From Lachnospiraceae bacterium (GTDB taxonomy: Bacteria; Bacillota; Clostridia; Lachnospirales; Lachnospiraceae): a DNA stretch of 13,038 bases. Location of the stretch: the NCBI GenBank assembly GCA_020860745.1, contig JAJBTR010000381.1, positions 1 to 13,038 of the forward strand, written 5' to 3'. Positions within the stretch are counted from its first letter, which is position 1. The number at the start of each line of letters is the position of its first letter. The position numbers and the translations under genes are program-made. Below are positions 6,298 to 12,881 of the stretch, piece after piece. The notes under the pieces are model-generated. The model was given only the letters and a program-made list of their open reading frames with translations. It was not told where the DNA came from and made no database searches.

Positions 6298-6354
6298 GAG
6301 CACAGATAGACATCCCCTTACGTGCCAGCGCGACGTGTCTGCCTATCTGCACTC
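6298..6354 (-). other. Long stem-loop just after the mogA stop
   Basis: GAGCACAGATA-GACA (6298-6312) faces TGTC-TGCC-TATCTGCACTC (6336-6354), giving about 15 pairs with a 4-base bulge. On the minus-strand RNA two positions are G-U wobbles. On the plus-strand RNA the same positions are A/C mismatches. The structure therefore fits an RNA transcribed with the Moco genes. It begins 18 bases after the mogA stop and has no T-run. Confidence 0.55.
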
Positions 6355-6371
6355 TGCTGCACGGCTCATTG

Positions 6372-7304
6372 CTAGCGAGCACATTCTCCTTCGGTTCCAC
6401 GCAGGATTCCGAGTCCGTGTCCCAGGCTTGGCAGCAGGAACTCCAGCGCTTCGGTTACGGCTTTCGGGCTGCCCGGAAGATTCACGATGAGCGTTTTTTT
6501 CCGGATGCCGGATACCGCGCGGCTTAACATGGCGCGGGGCGTGATGGTCATGGAGTAGGCGCGGATGGCTTCGACAATGCCGTTTGCCATGCGGTCGCAG
6601 ACTGCAATCGTTGCTTCCGGCGTGATATCGCGCTCGGAAAAACCGGTGCCCCCGGTGGTAAAAATGACGTCGATTTGGCGTTGGTCTGCGAGGCGGATCA
6701 GCTCCTTTTCCAGTGACGGCCGATCGTCTGCGAGCAGCAGGGTTTCTTTCACATTGTAGCCGTCAGCCTGAAGAAGATTCACGATGGCAGGGCCGCTTTT
6801 GTCTTCACGCTCTCCGGCGGCGCCTTTGTCACTCAGAGTAATCACCGCCGCGGTAAACGGCCGATCCGGATTTGCTGCAATCATCTCTATGGTATCTCCC
6901 TTTTGAATGGTACCTTCGGACAGGACTTCGGCGAAGACTCCCTCCCGGGGCATGATGCAGTCGCCCATGGTCTGATAAATCTGACAGTGTGTGTGACATT
7001 CTTTCCCGATCTGGGTCATTTCCAGAAGCACATCTCCAATGCGAAAACGGGTGCCGACAGGCAGCGCACGCAGGTCATACCCTTCCACGACCAGGTTTTC
7101 TCCGAATGCTCCCGGCTCTACCTGGGCGCCTCTTGCCTGAAATTCGCGGATTTTTTCCGCGGAGAGAAGACTGATTTGCCGGTGCCACCTTCCGGCGTGG
7201 GCGTCGTTTTCTATGCCCCAGCCGGGAAGCAGGTGAGCGGAATCGACTTCCTGTTTGGGTGTGCCCCGTTTTGTACTGACGCAGATATGTAAAATCTTTC
7301 CCAT
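6372..7304 (-). CDS. mogA: MOSC domain-MogA fusion protein
   Basis: A 310-residue fusion. Residues 1-143 are a MOSC domain with the motif IGKECHTHCQIYQTMGDCIM (99-118); its cysteines (103, 107, 116) match the sulfur-carrying type. Residues about 150-310 are MogA/MoaB, the molybdopterin adenylyltransferase that activates MPT for molybdate insertion by MoeA: TTGGTGFSERDITPEA (216-231), NLPGSPKA (275-282) and GILRGTEGE (299-307). The fusion is known in Clostridia and often annotated as a MOSC-containing MogA family protein. The start at 7304 has AGGAG about nine bases upstream. It follows moaA by 158 bp and precedes the moeA leader. The role of the MOSC half in this pathway is unknown; sulfur delivery or Moco binding is inferred. 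Stop codon is TAG. Confidence 0.9.
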   Translation of the reverse strand: MGKILHICVSTKRGTPKQEVDSAHLLPGWGIENDAHAGRWHRQISLLSAEKIREFQARGAQVEPGAFGENLVVEGYDLRALPVGTRFRIGDVLLEMTQIGKECHTHCQIYQTMGDCIMPREGVFAEVLSEGTIQKGDTIEMIAANPDRPFTAAVITLSDKGAAGEREDKSGPAIVNLLQADGYNVKETLLLADDRPSLEKELIRLADQRQIDVIFTTGGTGFSERDITPEATIAVCDRMANGIVEAIRAYSMTITPRAMLSRAVSGIRKKTLIVNLPGSPKAVTEALEFLLPSLGHGLGILRGTEGECAR

Positions 7305-7344
7305 CTGATTTCTCCTTTTGTGGTTATTCCATGCGGATGCGCGG

Positions 7345-7400
7345 CAGCTTTGCGCGCTTGTTCACTAAGCTCGCGCGAAGTGTCGCAGAGCATTTCTTTA
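7345..7400. repeat. Repeat element copy B, upstream of mogA
   Basis: The 28 bases at 7345-7372 (starting CAGCTTTGCGCGCTTG) match 10665-10692 at 24 of 28 positions. GC-rich arms (GCGCGC at 7352-7357 and GCGCG further on) could form a stem when transcribed. It lies in the 158-bp moaA-mogA gap; the rest of that gap shows nothing I can assign. Confidence 0.5.
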
Positions 7401-7462
7401 TTTTACAAACATGGTTTGCACGGTGGTGAATCGCTGTATCGATATCGCCAAAATTGGATTGG

Positions 7463-8563
7463 CTATCCCCCGATTTTTGACATCCCCCGTGTCTCGGCGG
7501 CCAAAGGTCTGCCTGTGAAGTCCTGTTCCGGCAGATATTCCGGCAGATGTTCCGCAGAGTTTTTCGTGAGTGTTTCAAAGCAGTGCATCTTCGGTTTGGC
7601 TGAAATGGCCTCCGCCAGAATACGCCGCACGGTTTCATCATCCTGGTTTTGTAATGTGATACCGGGATTCTGCCCTGATTGCAGATCATCATCTTTTTGG
7701 CATTGCGGCAACATGGTATTGCTCCGCAGTGCAGCCCGGACATCAAAAGTGCTTTCATAACCCAGGCACGGCTTGATTTCACCGGTGGAAGTCATGCGGA
7801 TACGGTTGCAGGTATGGCAGAACTTTCCGTGAATCGGGCTGATGAAGCCGACACTGCCGTCAAAACCGGGAAGGCGATAGTAGACGGCGGGTCCGTTTCC
7901 GTGCGGTTTTTGATCCGGTGTGAGCTGCCCGAATTCATTTTCAATCTGCCGGTACAGGTCTGTGTTGGAGATCGGGGCACCGAATTTTCCCTGACCGACC
8001 GGCATGAGTTCTATAAAACGAATATCTGTCCCGTATCGTTTTGACAGTGTCAGCAGATCTTTCCAGGCATCTGCGTTGAGGTTCTGCTGCAGGACGGAAT
8101 TGATTTTCACTTTCAAACCGAATTGCCGGGCAGCTTCCAGGGAAGAAATCACCTGACTCAGGCAGTCGGAACCGGTAATTTTTGCATATAAATTCCAATC
8201 GGTCGTGTCCAGGCTGATGTTGACCGCGTCCAGTCCGGCTTCCGTGAGTTCTCTCAGATATTTTCTCAGGAGGACGCCGTTGGTCGTCATGGTCACCTGC
8301 TGCACGCCGGGAATCTGTCGGATCATGCGAATCAGATCCGGGCAGCCGAGGCGGGCGAGCGGCTCGCCGCCGGTAATCTTAAAACGGGTGATGCCTAAAC
8401 AAACAGCCTGTCGACAAACGCGCGCGATTTCCTCAAATGTAAGAATTTCCGCCATGGGAATCGTCGGAATCCCGTGAGGCATGCAGTAGACACAGCGGAG
8501 ATTACAGCGGTCGGTGATGGAAATTCTCATGTAGTTGATTTCTCTGTGGAAAGAATCTCTCAT
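7463..8563 (-). CDS. moaA: GTP 3',8-cyclase MoaA
   Basis: A radical SAM enzyme that, with MoaC, converts GTP to cyclic pyranopterin monophosphate, the first step of Moco synthesis. It has the N-terminal 4Fe-4S motif CNLRCVYC (C20, C24, C27), GGEP (65-68), the second cluster ligands C249, C252 and C266 (FCHTCNRIRM, then KPCLG), and the essential C-terminal Gly-Gly of RGMSKIGG (359-366). At 366 residues it is longer than the usual 325-340, owing to polar stretches at about 283-308 and 331-355. The start at 8563 is chosen because it lies four bases after the moaC stop, with AAGGA about 11 bases upstream. A start at 8620 would overlap moaC by over 50 bp. Translationally close to moaC. Stop codon is TAG. 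Confidence 0.94.
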   Translation of the reverse strand: MRDSFHREINYMRISITDRCNLRCVYCMPHGIPTIPMAEILTFEEIARVCRQAVCLGITRFKITGGEPLARLGCPDLIRMIRQIPGVQQVTMTTNGVLLRKYLRELTEAGLDAVNISLDTTDWNLYAKITGSDCLSQVISSLEAARQFGLKVKINSVLQQNLNADAWKDLLTLSKRYGTDIRFIELMPVGQGKFGAPISNTDLYRQIENEFGQLTPDQKPHGNGPAVYYRLPGFDGSVGFISPIHGKFCHTCNRIRMTSTGEIKPCLGYESTFDVRAALRSNTMLPQCQKDDDLQSGQNPGITLQNQDDETVRRILAEAISAKPKMHCFETLTKNSAEHLPEYLPEQDFTGRPLAAETRGMSKIGG

Positions 8564-8567
8564 ATTT

Positions 8568-9053
8568 CTATATTTCCTTATAAATAAAATGTCCGCTTCT
8601 TCCGCCAGCTTTTTCGACAAGATGGATATCGGAAATGACCATTGTTTTGTCGATGGCTTTGCACATGTCGTAGATGGTGAGCAGCGCCGTGCTCACTCCG
8701 GTCAGCGCTTCCATCTCCACTCCGGTCTGCCCGGAACATTGTACGGTGCAGGTGGCGTTGATGCGTCGATTTTCCGGTTCTAATTCAAAATCAATGTTGC
8801 ATTTCTGGATCAGCAAGGTGTGGCAGAGCGGGATGAGGGAGGAAGCCTGCTTTACCCCCATAATTCCGGCGACCCGGGCGACGCCGAGGACATCTCCTTT
8901 TTTTGCGGTGCCTTCCCGAACAGCCTGCATTACTTCGCGGCAGACCAGAATGCTTCCGGTTGCCGTCGCGGTGCGGGAGGTTACGGGCTTTTCTGAAACA
9001 TCGACCATGACGGCGTTGCCCTGATTATCGAAGTGGGTAAAGTCCTGATTCAT
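8568..9053 (-). CDS. moaC: Cyclic pyranopterin monophosphate synthase MoaC
   Basis: Acts with MoaA, rearranging the 3',8-cyclo-GTP intermediate to cyclic pyranopterin monophosphate; a cytosolic oligomer. At 161 residues it has normal family length. Motifs: [14 protein letters not shown] (16-29), [14 protein letters not shown] (51-64), SLIPLCHTL (72-80), [14 protein letters not shown] (108-121), [10 protein letters not shown] (124-133) and KAGGRSGHF (148-156). The catalytic Lys/Asp positions of E. coli MoaC (K51, D128, K131) correspond to K52, D129 and K132. An AGGAGG site precedes the ATG. It begins the moaC-moaA pair, 174 bp after modC. No oddity is seen. Confidence 0.95.
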   Translation of the reverse strand: MNQDFTHFDNQGNAVMVDVSEKPVTSRTATATGSILVCREVMQAVREGTAKKGDVLGVARVAGIMGVKQASSLIPLCHTLLIQKCNIDFELEPENRRINATCTVQCSGQTGVEMEALTGVSTALLTIYDMCKAIDKTMVISDIHLVEKAGGRSGHFIYKEI

Positions 9054-9117
9054 TTTCTGCGTTCCTCCTGAAATATGTGTCTGGTTATATAGTGAAGTGC
9101 GAATTATTAAACTAAAG

Positions 9118-9214
9118 TGTTGTAAGCAACATTTTGCGTGCAGATGTATAGCAAAAACATACCATTTGCGAGCTATGCTGTGTCAGATTAGCTTACGGGG
9201 TTTCTGCTCTGACA
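9118..9214. other. Hairpins in the modC-moaC gap
   Basis: Three inverted repeats lie in this 174-bp gap: TGTTG-TAAG-CAACA (9118-9131), ATAGCAAA with CCATTTGC (9148-9169), and TGTCAGA (9181-9187) with TCTGACA (9208-9214). The last begins 14 bases after the modC stop on the minus strand and lacks a T-run, so readthrough into moaC is likely. The middle one shares its sequence with 6241-6261. Confidence 0.45.
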
Positions 9215-9227
9215 TCGGTTCATGCGA

Positions 9228-10541
9228 CTATTCCCTTAGCAACAGCAGGGCTGCTTCCGGTATCCGGATTTCCAGCTTCTCCTGCTCGGACAGTTCCAGT
9301 GCCCGTCCTTTATCCATCAGCAGCCGCATCTGTGTTCCGCCCTCATCGCCGCAGTTTAAAATCAGTTCAGATTCAAACTGTTGCTCCATCAAGTGATCGA
9401 CCTGCATGACGGCGCAGTTGGCGGGGATAGCATCGCCCCCAGCTTTTGCGGGCGCAGGACAGATATTGCGTCCATTGTCTCCGGTATCTGCGGGCGCAGA
9501 CTCGACATTTCCTGCATAGCTCCCGTCTTCCGCAGGTGCAGGAGCGATATTATGTGCGTCGTCCCCGTATTCTGTGAGTGCAGAACGGATACTGCGATCA
9601 TCGCTTCCAGCGTCCTTGAGTGCAGAACCAATATTGCGTGTATTGCCTTCGTTTTCTGTAGTTGTCGGCCCGGCATTCGGGAATGTCGTTTTTCCGATGT
9701 CGGAAATGACTTCAATGTAGTGGGCGCGGGCGCCGACAAAAGCCAGATCTTCCGGTACTTCCCGTTCCAGCACAAAGCGCATCTGCCAGTCCGGTGCGAA
9801 GATTTCGTGTGCGGAAATCCGTTTTGCCCGGGAAAAATTCCGGCAGCCGGAGAGCCGTGCGGCGGAGATCGTTTCCGGATTCGCGAAAAAGTCCTTTTTT
9901 GGCTGGATCGTTTCCACATGGCCGTTGCTCAGCACGCAGACCCGGTCGCAGAGATGGTATACTTCGTCCCTGCTGTGCGTTACAAAAAGAATGGTTTTCC
10001 GGATGGCGGCAAACAATTCGATCAGTTCCTCCTCTACCTGCCATTTCAGATAGGTATCCAGCGCGGAAAGCGGTTCGTCCAGAAGCAGGATTTCTGGTTC
10101 TGAGGCCAGCATCCGTGCCAGCGCCACCCGCTGCTTCTGCCCTCCGGAAAGCTGCCGCGGCAGATGATTGGCCAGTCCTTCCAGGTGAAATCTTTCTATA
10201 TAAGTCTGTACGACTGCGGGTTCCGTATGCTTTCCAATACCGGACATGATAATTTTTTCAACTGTAATATTATGAAAGAGCGCGTAGTCCTGAAACATAT
10301 ACCCGACCCGGCGTTTCTGTGGAATCAGGTTAATTTTTTTCGTGGAATCAAACAGTGTCTTTCCGTTCAGGATAATATGTCCCTCGTCGGGCGTCTCTAT
10401 GCCGGCAATGCATTTTAAGGTCATGCTTTTGCCGCAGCCGGAGGCGCCGAGGATGGCGAAGACCTCATTTTCCTCTGTCTGAAACGTTGTATCGAGAAAA
10501 AAATTCCCGACTTTTTTCTTTATGGATACGTCTATTGACAT
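9228..10541 (-). CDS. modC: Molybdate ABC transporter ATP-binding protein ModC
   Basis: The ATPase of the molybdate importer. Residues 1-230 are the ABC domain: Walker A GASGCGKS (32-39), Q-loop FQDYALF (83-89), signature LSGGQKQR (131-138), Walker B ILLLDEPLSALD (151-162) and H-loop THS (188-190). The C-terminal part resembles a TOBE-type domain, in two halves (about 235-285 and 376-437). Between them lies a 14-residue tandem repeat array (about 298-369), encoded by five 42-bp units. The protein is 437 residues, long for ModC (about 350), and the array accounts for the difference. The start at 10541 has a GAGGG site. It is 291 bp downstream of modB, with a repeat element in the gap. Stop codon is TAG. 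Confidence 0.92.
   Translation of the reverse strand: MSIDVSIKKKVGNFFLDTTFQTEENEVFAILGASGCGKSMTLKCIAGIETPDEGHIILNGKTLFDSTKKINLIPQKRRVGYMFQDYALFHNITVEKIIMSGIGKHTEPAVVQTYIERFHLEGLANHLPRQLSGGQKQRVALARMLASEPEILLLDEPLSALDTYLKWQVEEELIELFAAIRKTILFVTHSRDEVYHLCDRVCVLSNGHVETIQPKKDFFANPETISAARLSGCRNFSRAKRISAHEIFAPDWQMRFVLEREVPEDLAFVGARAHYIEVISDIGKTTFPNAGPTTTENEGNTRNIGSALKDAGSDDRSIRSALTEYGDDAHNIAPAPAEDGSYAGNVESAPADTGDNGRNICPAPAKAGGDAIPANCAVMQVDHLMEQQFESELILNCGDEGGTQMRLLMDKGRALELSEQEKLEIRIPEAALLLLRE
9441..9650. repeat. Five 42-bp tandem repeats inside modC
   Basis: Units begin at 9441, 9483, 9525, 9567 and 9609, each exactly 42 bp; a degenerate sixth may follow to about 9692. Conserved positions include GxGCAGxxC and (A/C)ATATTGCG. 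Each unit encodes 14 residues of the type GDxxxNIxxAPAxx. The exact period keeps the frame. The copies have diverged, so the array is not a fresh expansion. Confidence 0.85.
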
Positions 10542-10604
10542 GGTGTGTACCCTCGATTGGTTGTGTGTGGTTAGAACGCGTGCTATATTTTCTGCTTGCC
10601 TGGT

Positions 10605-10716
10605 ATCGTGATTTCATCACGATCCAATTCGTCACTCGTCAAATACATGCCAGCATGTATTTTCCAGCTTTACACGCTTTATCACTAAGCTCAAAAACAC
10701 TTCGCTAAGTGATAAA
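10605..10716. repeat. Structured repeat element copy A in the modB-modC gap
   Basis: Three stacked inverted repeats fill this region: ATCGTGA-TTTCA-TCACGAT (10605-10623), AAATACATGC-CA-GCATGTATTT (10641-10662), and TTTATCACTAAGC (10678-10690) with GCTAAGTGATAAA (10704-10716), one mismatch. Part of it (10665-10692) recurs near mogA. It has no coding potential. The rest of the 291-bp gap shows no clear promoter. It resembles dispersed intergenic elements of Lachnospiraceae, an impression I cannot verify here. Confidence 0.6.
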
Positions 10717-10832
10717 TGCGTCGTTTGCACTCATTATATCATATTTTCGAAATGAACCGACCTTTTACTGGCCTGTTTTTCCGGCAGCACAGGCTCAGAA
10801 CCCTCAATGCAGCTTATATATTATGGAACAGA

Positions 10833-11537
10833 TTACCACCGCTGCACATTTTTCATATTTTTTCCGGCCACCAGATTCATCGATACAATAACTCCGAAAG
10901 CGATGAGCAGGATAATAATCACCCAGACGCCGCCGGTTAAATAGTCGCCGTCCTGGATGACCATGGCGATGCGCTGCGAGATGGTGGATGTCTTGTGCGG
11001 GATATTTCCTGCCAGCATGGAGGTGGCGCCGTATTCGCCCAGTGCCCGCGCGAACGTGAGGATGGTGCCGGAGACGATGCCGGGGCCGGAGTTGGGTACA
11101 ATGATCTTCCAGAAAATCTGGAACTCGGACATGCCGAGGGTCCGCCCCGCGTAGACCAGGTTAGAGTCGAGCTGCTCGAATGCCGCCCGCGCGTTGCGGT
11201 ACATCAGCGGAAAGGCGATGATCGTGGCCGCGATGATGCAGCCGGCCCAGGTCTGCACGATTTTGATGCCAAACTGATTGAACAGGAAACTTCCCAGCGG
11301 CCGTTTCAGGCTGAACAGAAGAAGCAGGAAAAATCCGGCTACTGTCGGCGGCAGCACCATGGGGAGTGTGAGGAAACCGTCCGCGATTGCTTTGCCCCGT
11401 TCCCCGGCGCGAATGACTTTGCTCGCTGCAAAGATGCCGAGGAAAAAGCAGATGACGGTCGCCACGATTCCGGTTTTTAATGAGATAAACAGCGGGCTCC
11501 AGTCCAGCCCGGATAAAATTTCGACGATTGTTTCCAT
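10833..11537 (-). CDS. modB: Molybdate ABC transporter permease ModB
   Basis: The membrane subunit that forms the molybdate channel and couples to ModC. It has 234 residues, with hydrophobic segments at about 20-38, 58-77, 97-112, 152-165 and 203-224, consistent with about five transmembrane helices. The ABC-coupling (EAA-like) loop is visible: AGRTLGMSEFQIFWKIIVPN (130-149), followed by RALGEYGATSMLAGN (164-178), a ModB/CysT-type signature. Start at 11537 with AGGAGA upstream; the length is normal. It follows modA after 254 bp that include a terminator-like stem-loop, so its expression is probably set below that of modA. Tungstate permease TupB is a less likely alternative. Confidence 0.93.
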   Translation of the reverse strand: METIVEILSGLDWSPLFISLKTGIVATVICFFLGIFAASKVIRAGERGKAIADGFLTLPMVLPPTVAGFFLLLLFSLKRPLGSFLFNQFGIKIVQTWAGCIIAATIIAFPLMYRNARAAFEQLDSNLVYAGRTLGMSEFQIFWKIIVPNSGPGIVSGTILTFARALGEYGATSMLAGNIPHKTSTISQRIAMVIQDGDYLTGGVWVIIILLIAFGVIVSMNLVAGKNMKNVQRW

Positions 11538-11646
11538 ACCTGTTCTCCTGTTTTGTCGGAAAATGCTGTTTTCATGATTTCATGGATGCGGGAGAAGCAA
11601 AGTGTAGATTAATACCCAAAGCTGCTCCCGAAAGGCTTCCTGGCAG

Positions 11647-11677
11647 AAAAGGCATCTGAACTTTGCAGATGCCTTTT
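11647..11677. terminator. Perfect bidirectional terminator between modA and modB
   Basis: AAAAGGCATCTG (11647-11658) and CAGATGCCTTTT (11666-11677) form a perfect 12-bp inverted repeat around a 7-nt loop. The outer A/T arms give a T-run in either direction. On the minus strand it follows modA and precedes modB, so partial termination would give more ModA than ModBC. Confidence 0.8.
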
Positions 11678-11757
11678 CCCATTACATGTTTTTTCATCTT
11701 CGTTTGCCGCAGATTTTTGTATCCGGCGATCCATACGCACTGTTCGTTTTTTGAATC

Positions 11758-11783
11758 ACCGGATCTTTTCACAATGATCCGGT
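11758..11783 (-). other. Hairpin just after the modA stop
   Basis: ACCGGATC (11758-11765) and GATCCGGT (11776-11783) form a perfect 8-bp stem with a 10-nt loop, beginning eight bases after the modA stop. No T-run follows on the minus strand. It may protect the 3' end of modA mRNA from exonucleases. Confidence 0.5.
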
Positions 11784-11791
11784 CGGAATAT

Positions 11792-12757
11792 TTACTCAAC
11801 ATCCGTATCGAAGTAGTATTTCTCAAAGATTGCTTTCGCTTCCTCTGAGATAAGGAACTCGATAAAATCTGCCGCCGCAGCCGATTCCAGCTCGTCCGCG
11901 CTGCCGTTTGCAACCTGCGCTACAGGATAGATGACATCTCCTGTTAAATCATAACTTACAACTTCAAGAATTTCAACCTGATCTTCATATCCGTATGTAT
12001 CAGAATAGTAGGTTGTGCCGACCTCGTTGGACTGCTCGGCTACCGCCTGGAGTACTTTGCTGACATTGCCGCACTCATTGATCTCGATGCCGCCGAGTGC
12101 TGCGGAGACTTCATCGGTGGTGATGGTGGAGACATCCTCCACCTCATCCAGCATGCCGGCGTTTACCAACGCCTGACGGGTGTACTTGCCAACCGGAACA
12201 GAACCGTCCGCAAGTGCCAGGCTGGATGCGTTTGCGATGTCTTCCAGCCCGGTTACCGTGGTCTCGCTGCCGGTGTAGGTGATGACACATACCTGGTTAT
12301 TGACGACGTTGTGGCGGGTGCCGTCCACGACCAGACCGTCATCCTCTTCCAGAGTATTCATCTGCTTCTGCGCTGCGGAGAAGAAGATGTCGATGCCGTC
12401 GCCGGCTGCTTCCTCAATCTGGGTCAGCAGAGTGCCGGAGCTGTCATAGCTTCCCACGATCTCCACGTTGGGCTGAGTCTCATTGTAAACGTCGATGAGC
12501 TCGGTCAGCACGGTCTGCAGGCTGGCTGCCGCGTAAATGGTAACTGTAGTCGCCTCGAACTGCTCTGCGGATTCCTCTTCTGCGGAAACCTCTTCCTCCG
12601 CCTCAGCGGAATCATCGGTGCTTTCTTCTGCCTCAGCAGAAACCGTCTCATCTGCGGTTTCTTCCACGGTGTCGCTGCTGCTGGTGCTGCCGCAGCCAGC
12701 CAGCATGGATGTGCCGAGCATGGCGGCGAGCAGGATACTGAATACTTTCTTTTTCAT
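11792..12757 (-). CDS. modA: Molybdate ABC transporter substrate-binding lipoprotein ModA
   Basis: An extracytoplasmic oxyanion-binding protein, anchored by lipid at Cys22. The N-terminus has a KKK start, a hydrophobic core and the lipobox LAGC (19-22). An acidic Ser/Glu/Ala linker (23-68) precedes the mature domain. The binding-protein fold shows TVTIYAAASLQTVLTEL (71-87), with Ser79 of AAASL and the SSGTL turn (106-110) at the expected oxyanion-binding places, followed by IDIFFSAAQKQM (122-133). It is 321 residues; the linker explains the extra length over about 260. AAGGAGG stands seven bases before the ATG. It is the first gene of modABC, with its own promoter and ModE-like operator. Tungstate as substrate cannot be excluded. 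Confidence 0.93.
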   Translation of the reverse strand: MKKKVFSILLAAMLGTSMLAGCGSTSSSDTVEETADETVSAEAEESTDDSAEAEEEVSAEEESAEQFEATTVTIYAAASLQTVLTELIDVYNETQPNVEIVGSYDSSGTLLTQIEEAAGDGIDIFFSAAQKQMNTLEEDDGLVVDGTRHNVVNNQVCVITYTGSETTVTGLEDIANASSLALADGSVPVGKYTRQALVNAGMLDEVEDVSTITTDEVSAALGGIEINECGNVSKVLQAVAEQSNEVGTTYYSDTYGYEDQVEILEVVSYDLTGDVIYPVAQVANGSADELESAAAADFIEFLISEEAKAIFEKYYFDTDVE

Positions 12758-12819
12758 TGCATGTCCTCCTTGTAAATTGTTTGTGTATTATGTTGTGCAA
12801 AATAAATCTACGATTGATG

Positions 12820-12845
12820 TCGTTATTTTTAAAAGAAAATAACGA
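12820..12845 (-). promoter_or_regulatory. ModE-type operator at the modA start point
   Basis: TCGTTATTTT (12820-12829) and AAAATAACGA (12836-12845) are perfect inverted arms separated by 6 bp. The known ModE operator of E. coli has the same arm ends and spacing (ATCGNTATATA-N6-TATATAACGAT, as recalled). The site starts just downstream of the -10 and covers the expected start point, where a bound repressor would block transcription. Confidence 0.75.
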
Positions 12846-12852
12846 TAAGCTT

Positions 12853-12881
12853 ATTTTAATGAGAAATTTTGAAAGTGTCAA
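12853..12881 (-). promoter_or_regulatory. modABC promoter
   Basis: On the minus strand TTGACA (12881-12876) is followed after exactly 17 bp by TAAAAT (12858-12853), a near-consensus sigma-A promoter. The start point should be near 12846, at the edge of the ModE-type operator, leaving an mRNA leader of about 90 nt before modA. Confidence 0.8.

Larger units (their letters stand above)
5734..6371 (-). other. 638-bp structured gap before moeA
   Basis: No credible gene is seen here. Reading the minus strand from the mogA stop, the gap holds a long stem-loop (6298-6354), a GGGC/GCCC mini-hairpin, a GCAAATGG...TTTGCTAT hairpin (6241-6261), an extended -10 promoter-like sequence (6172-6180), a small multi-branched fold (6080-6144), two 52-bp tandem units (5931-6032) and the ribosome-binding site of moeA. 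From the putative start point near 6165, the moeA leader would be over 400 nt. That is long enough for a riboswitch, but I cannot assign it to a class by eye. Confidence 0.5.

Noticed and set aside
8564..8620. Longer moaA start at 8620
   Set aside because: It would overlap the conserved end of moaC and add a non-conserved leader. The start at 8563, just after the moaC stop, fits the family N-terminus.
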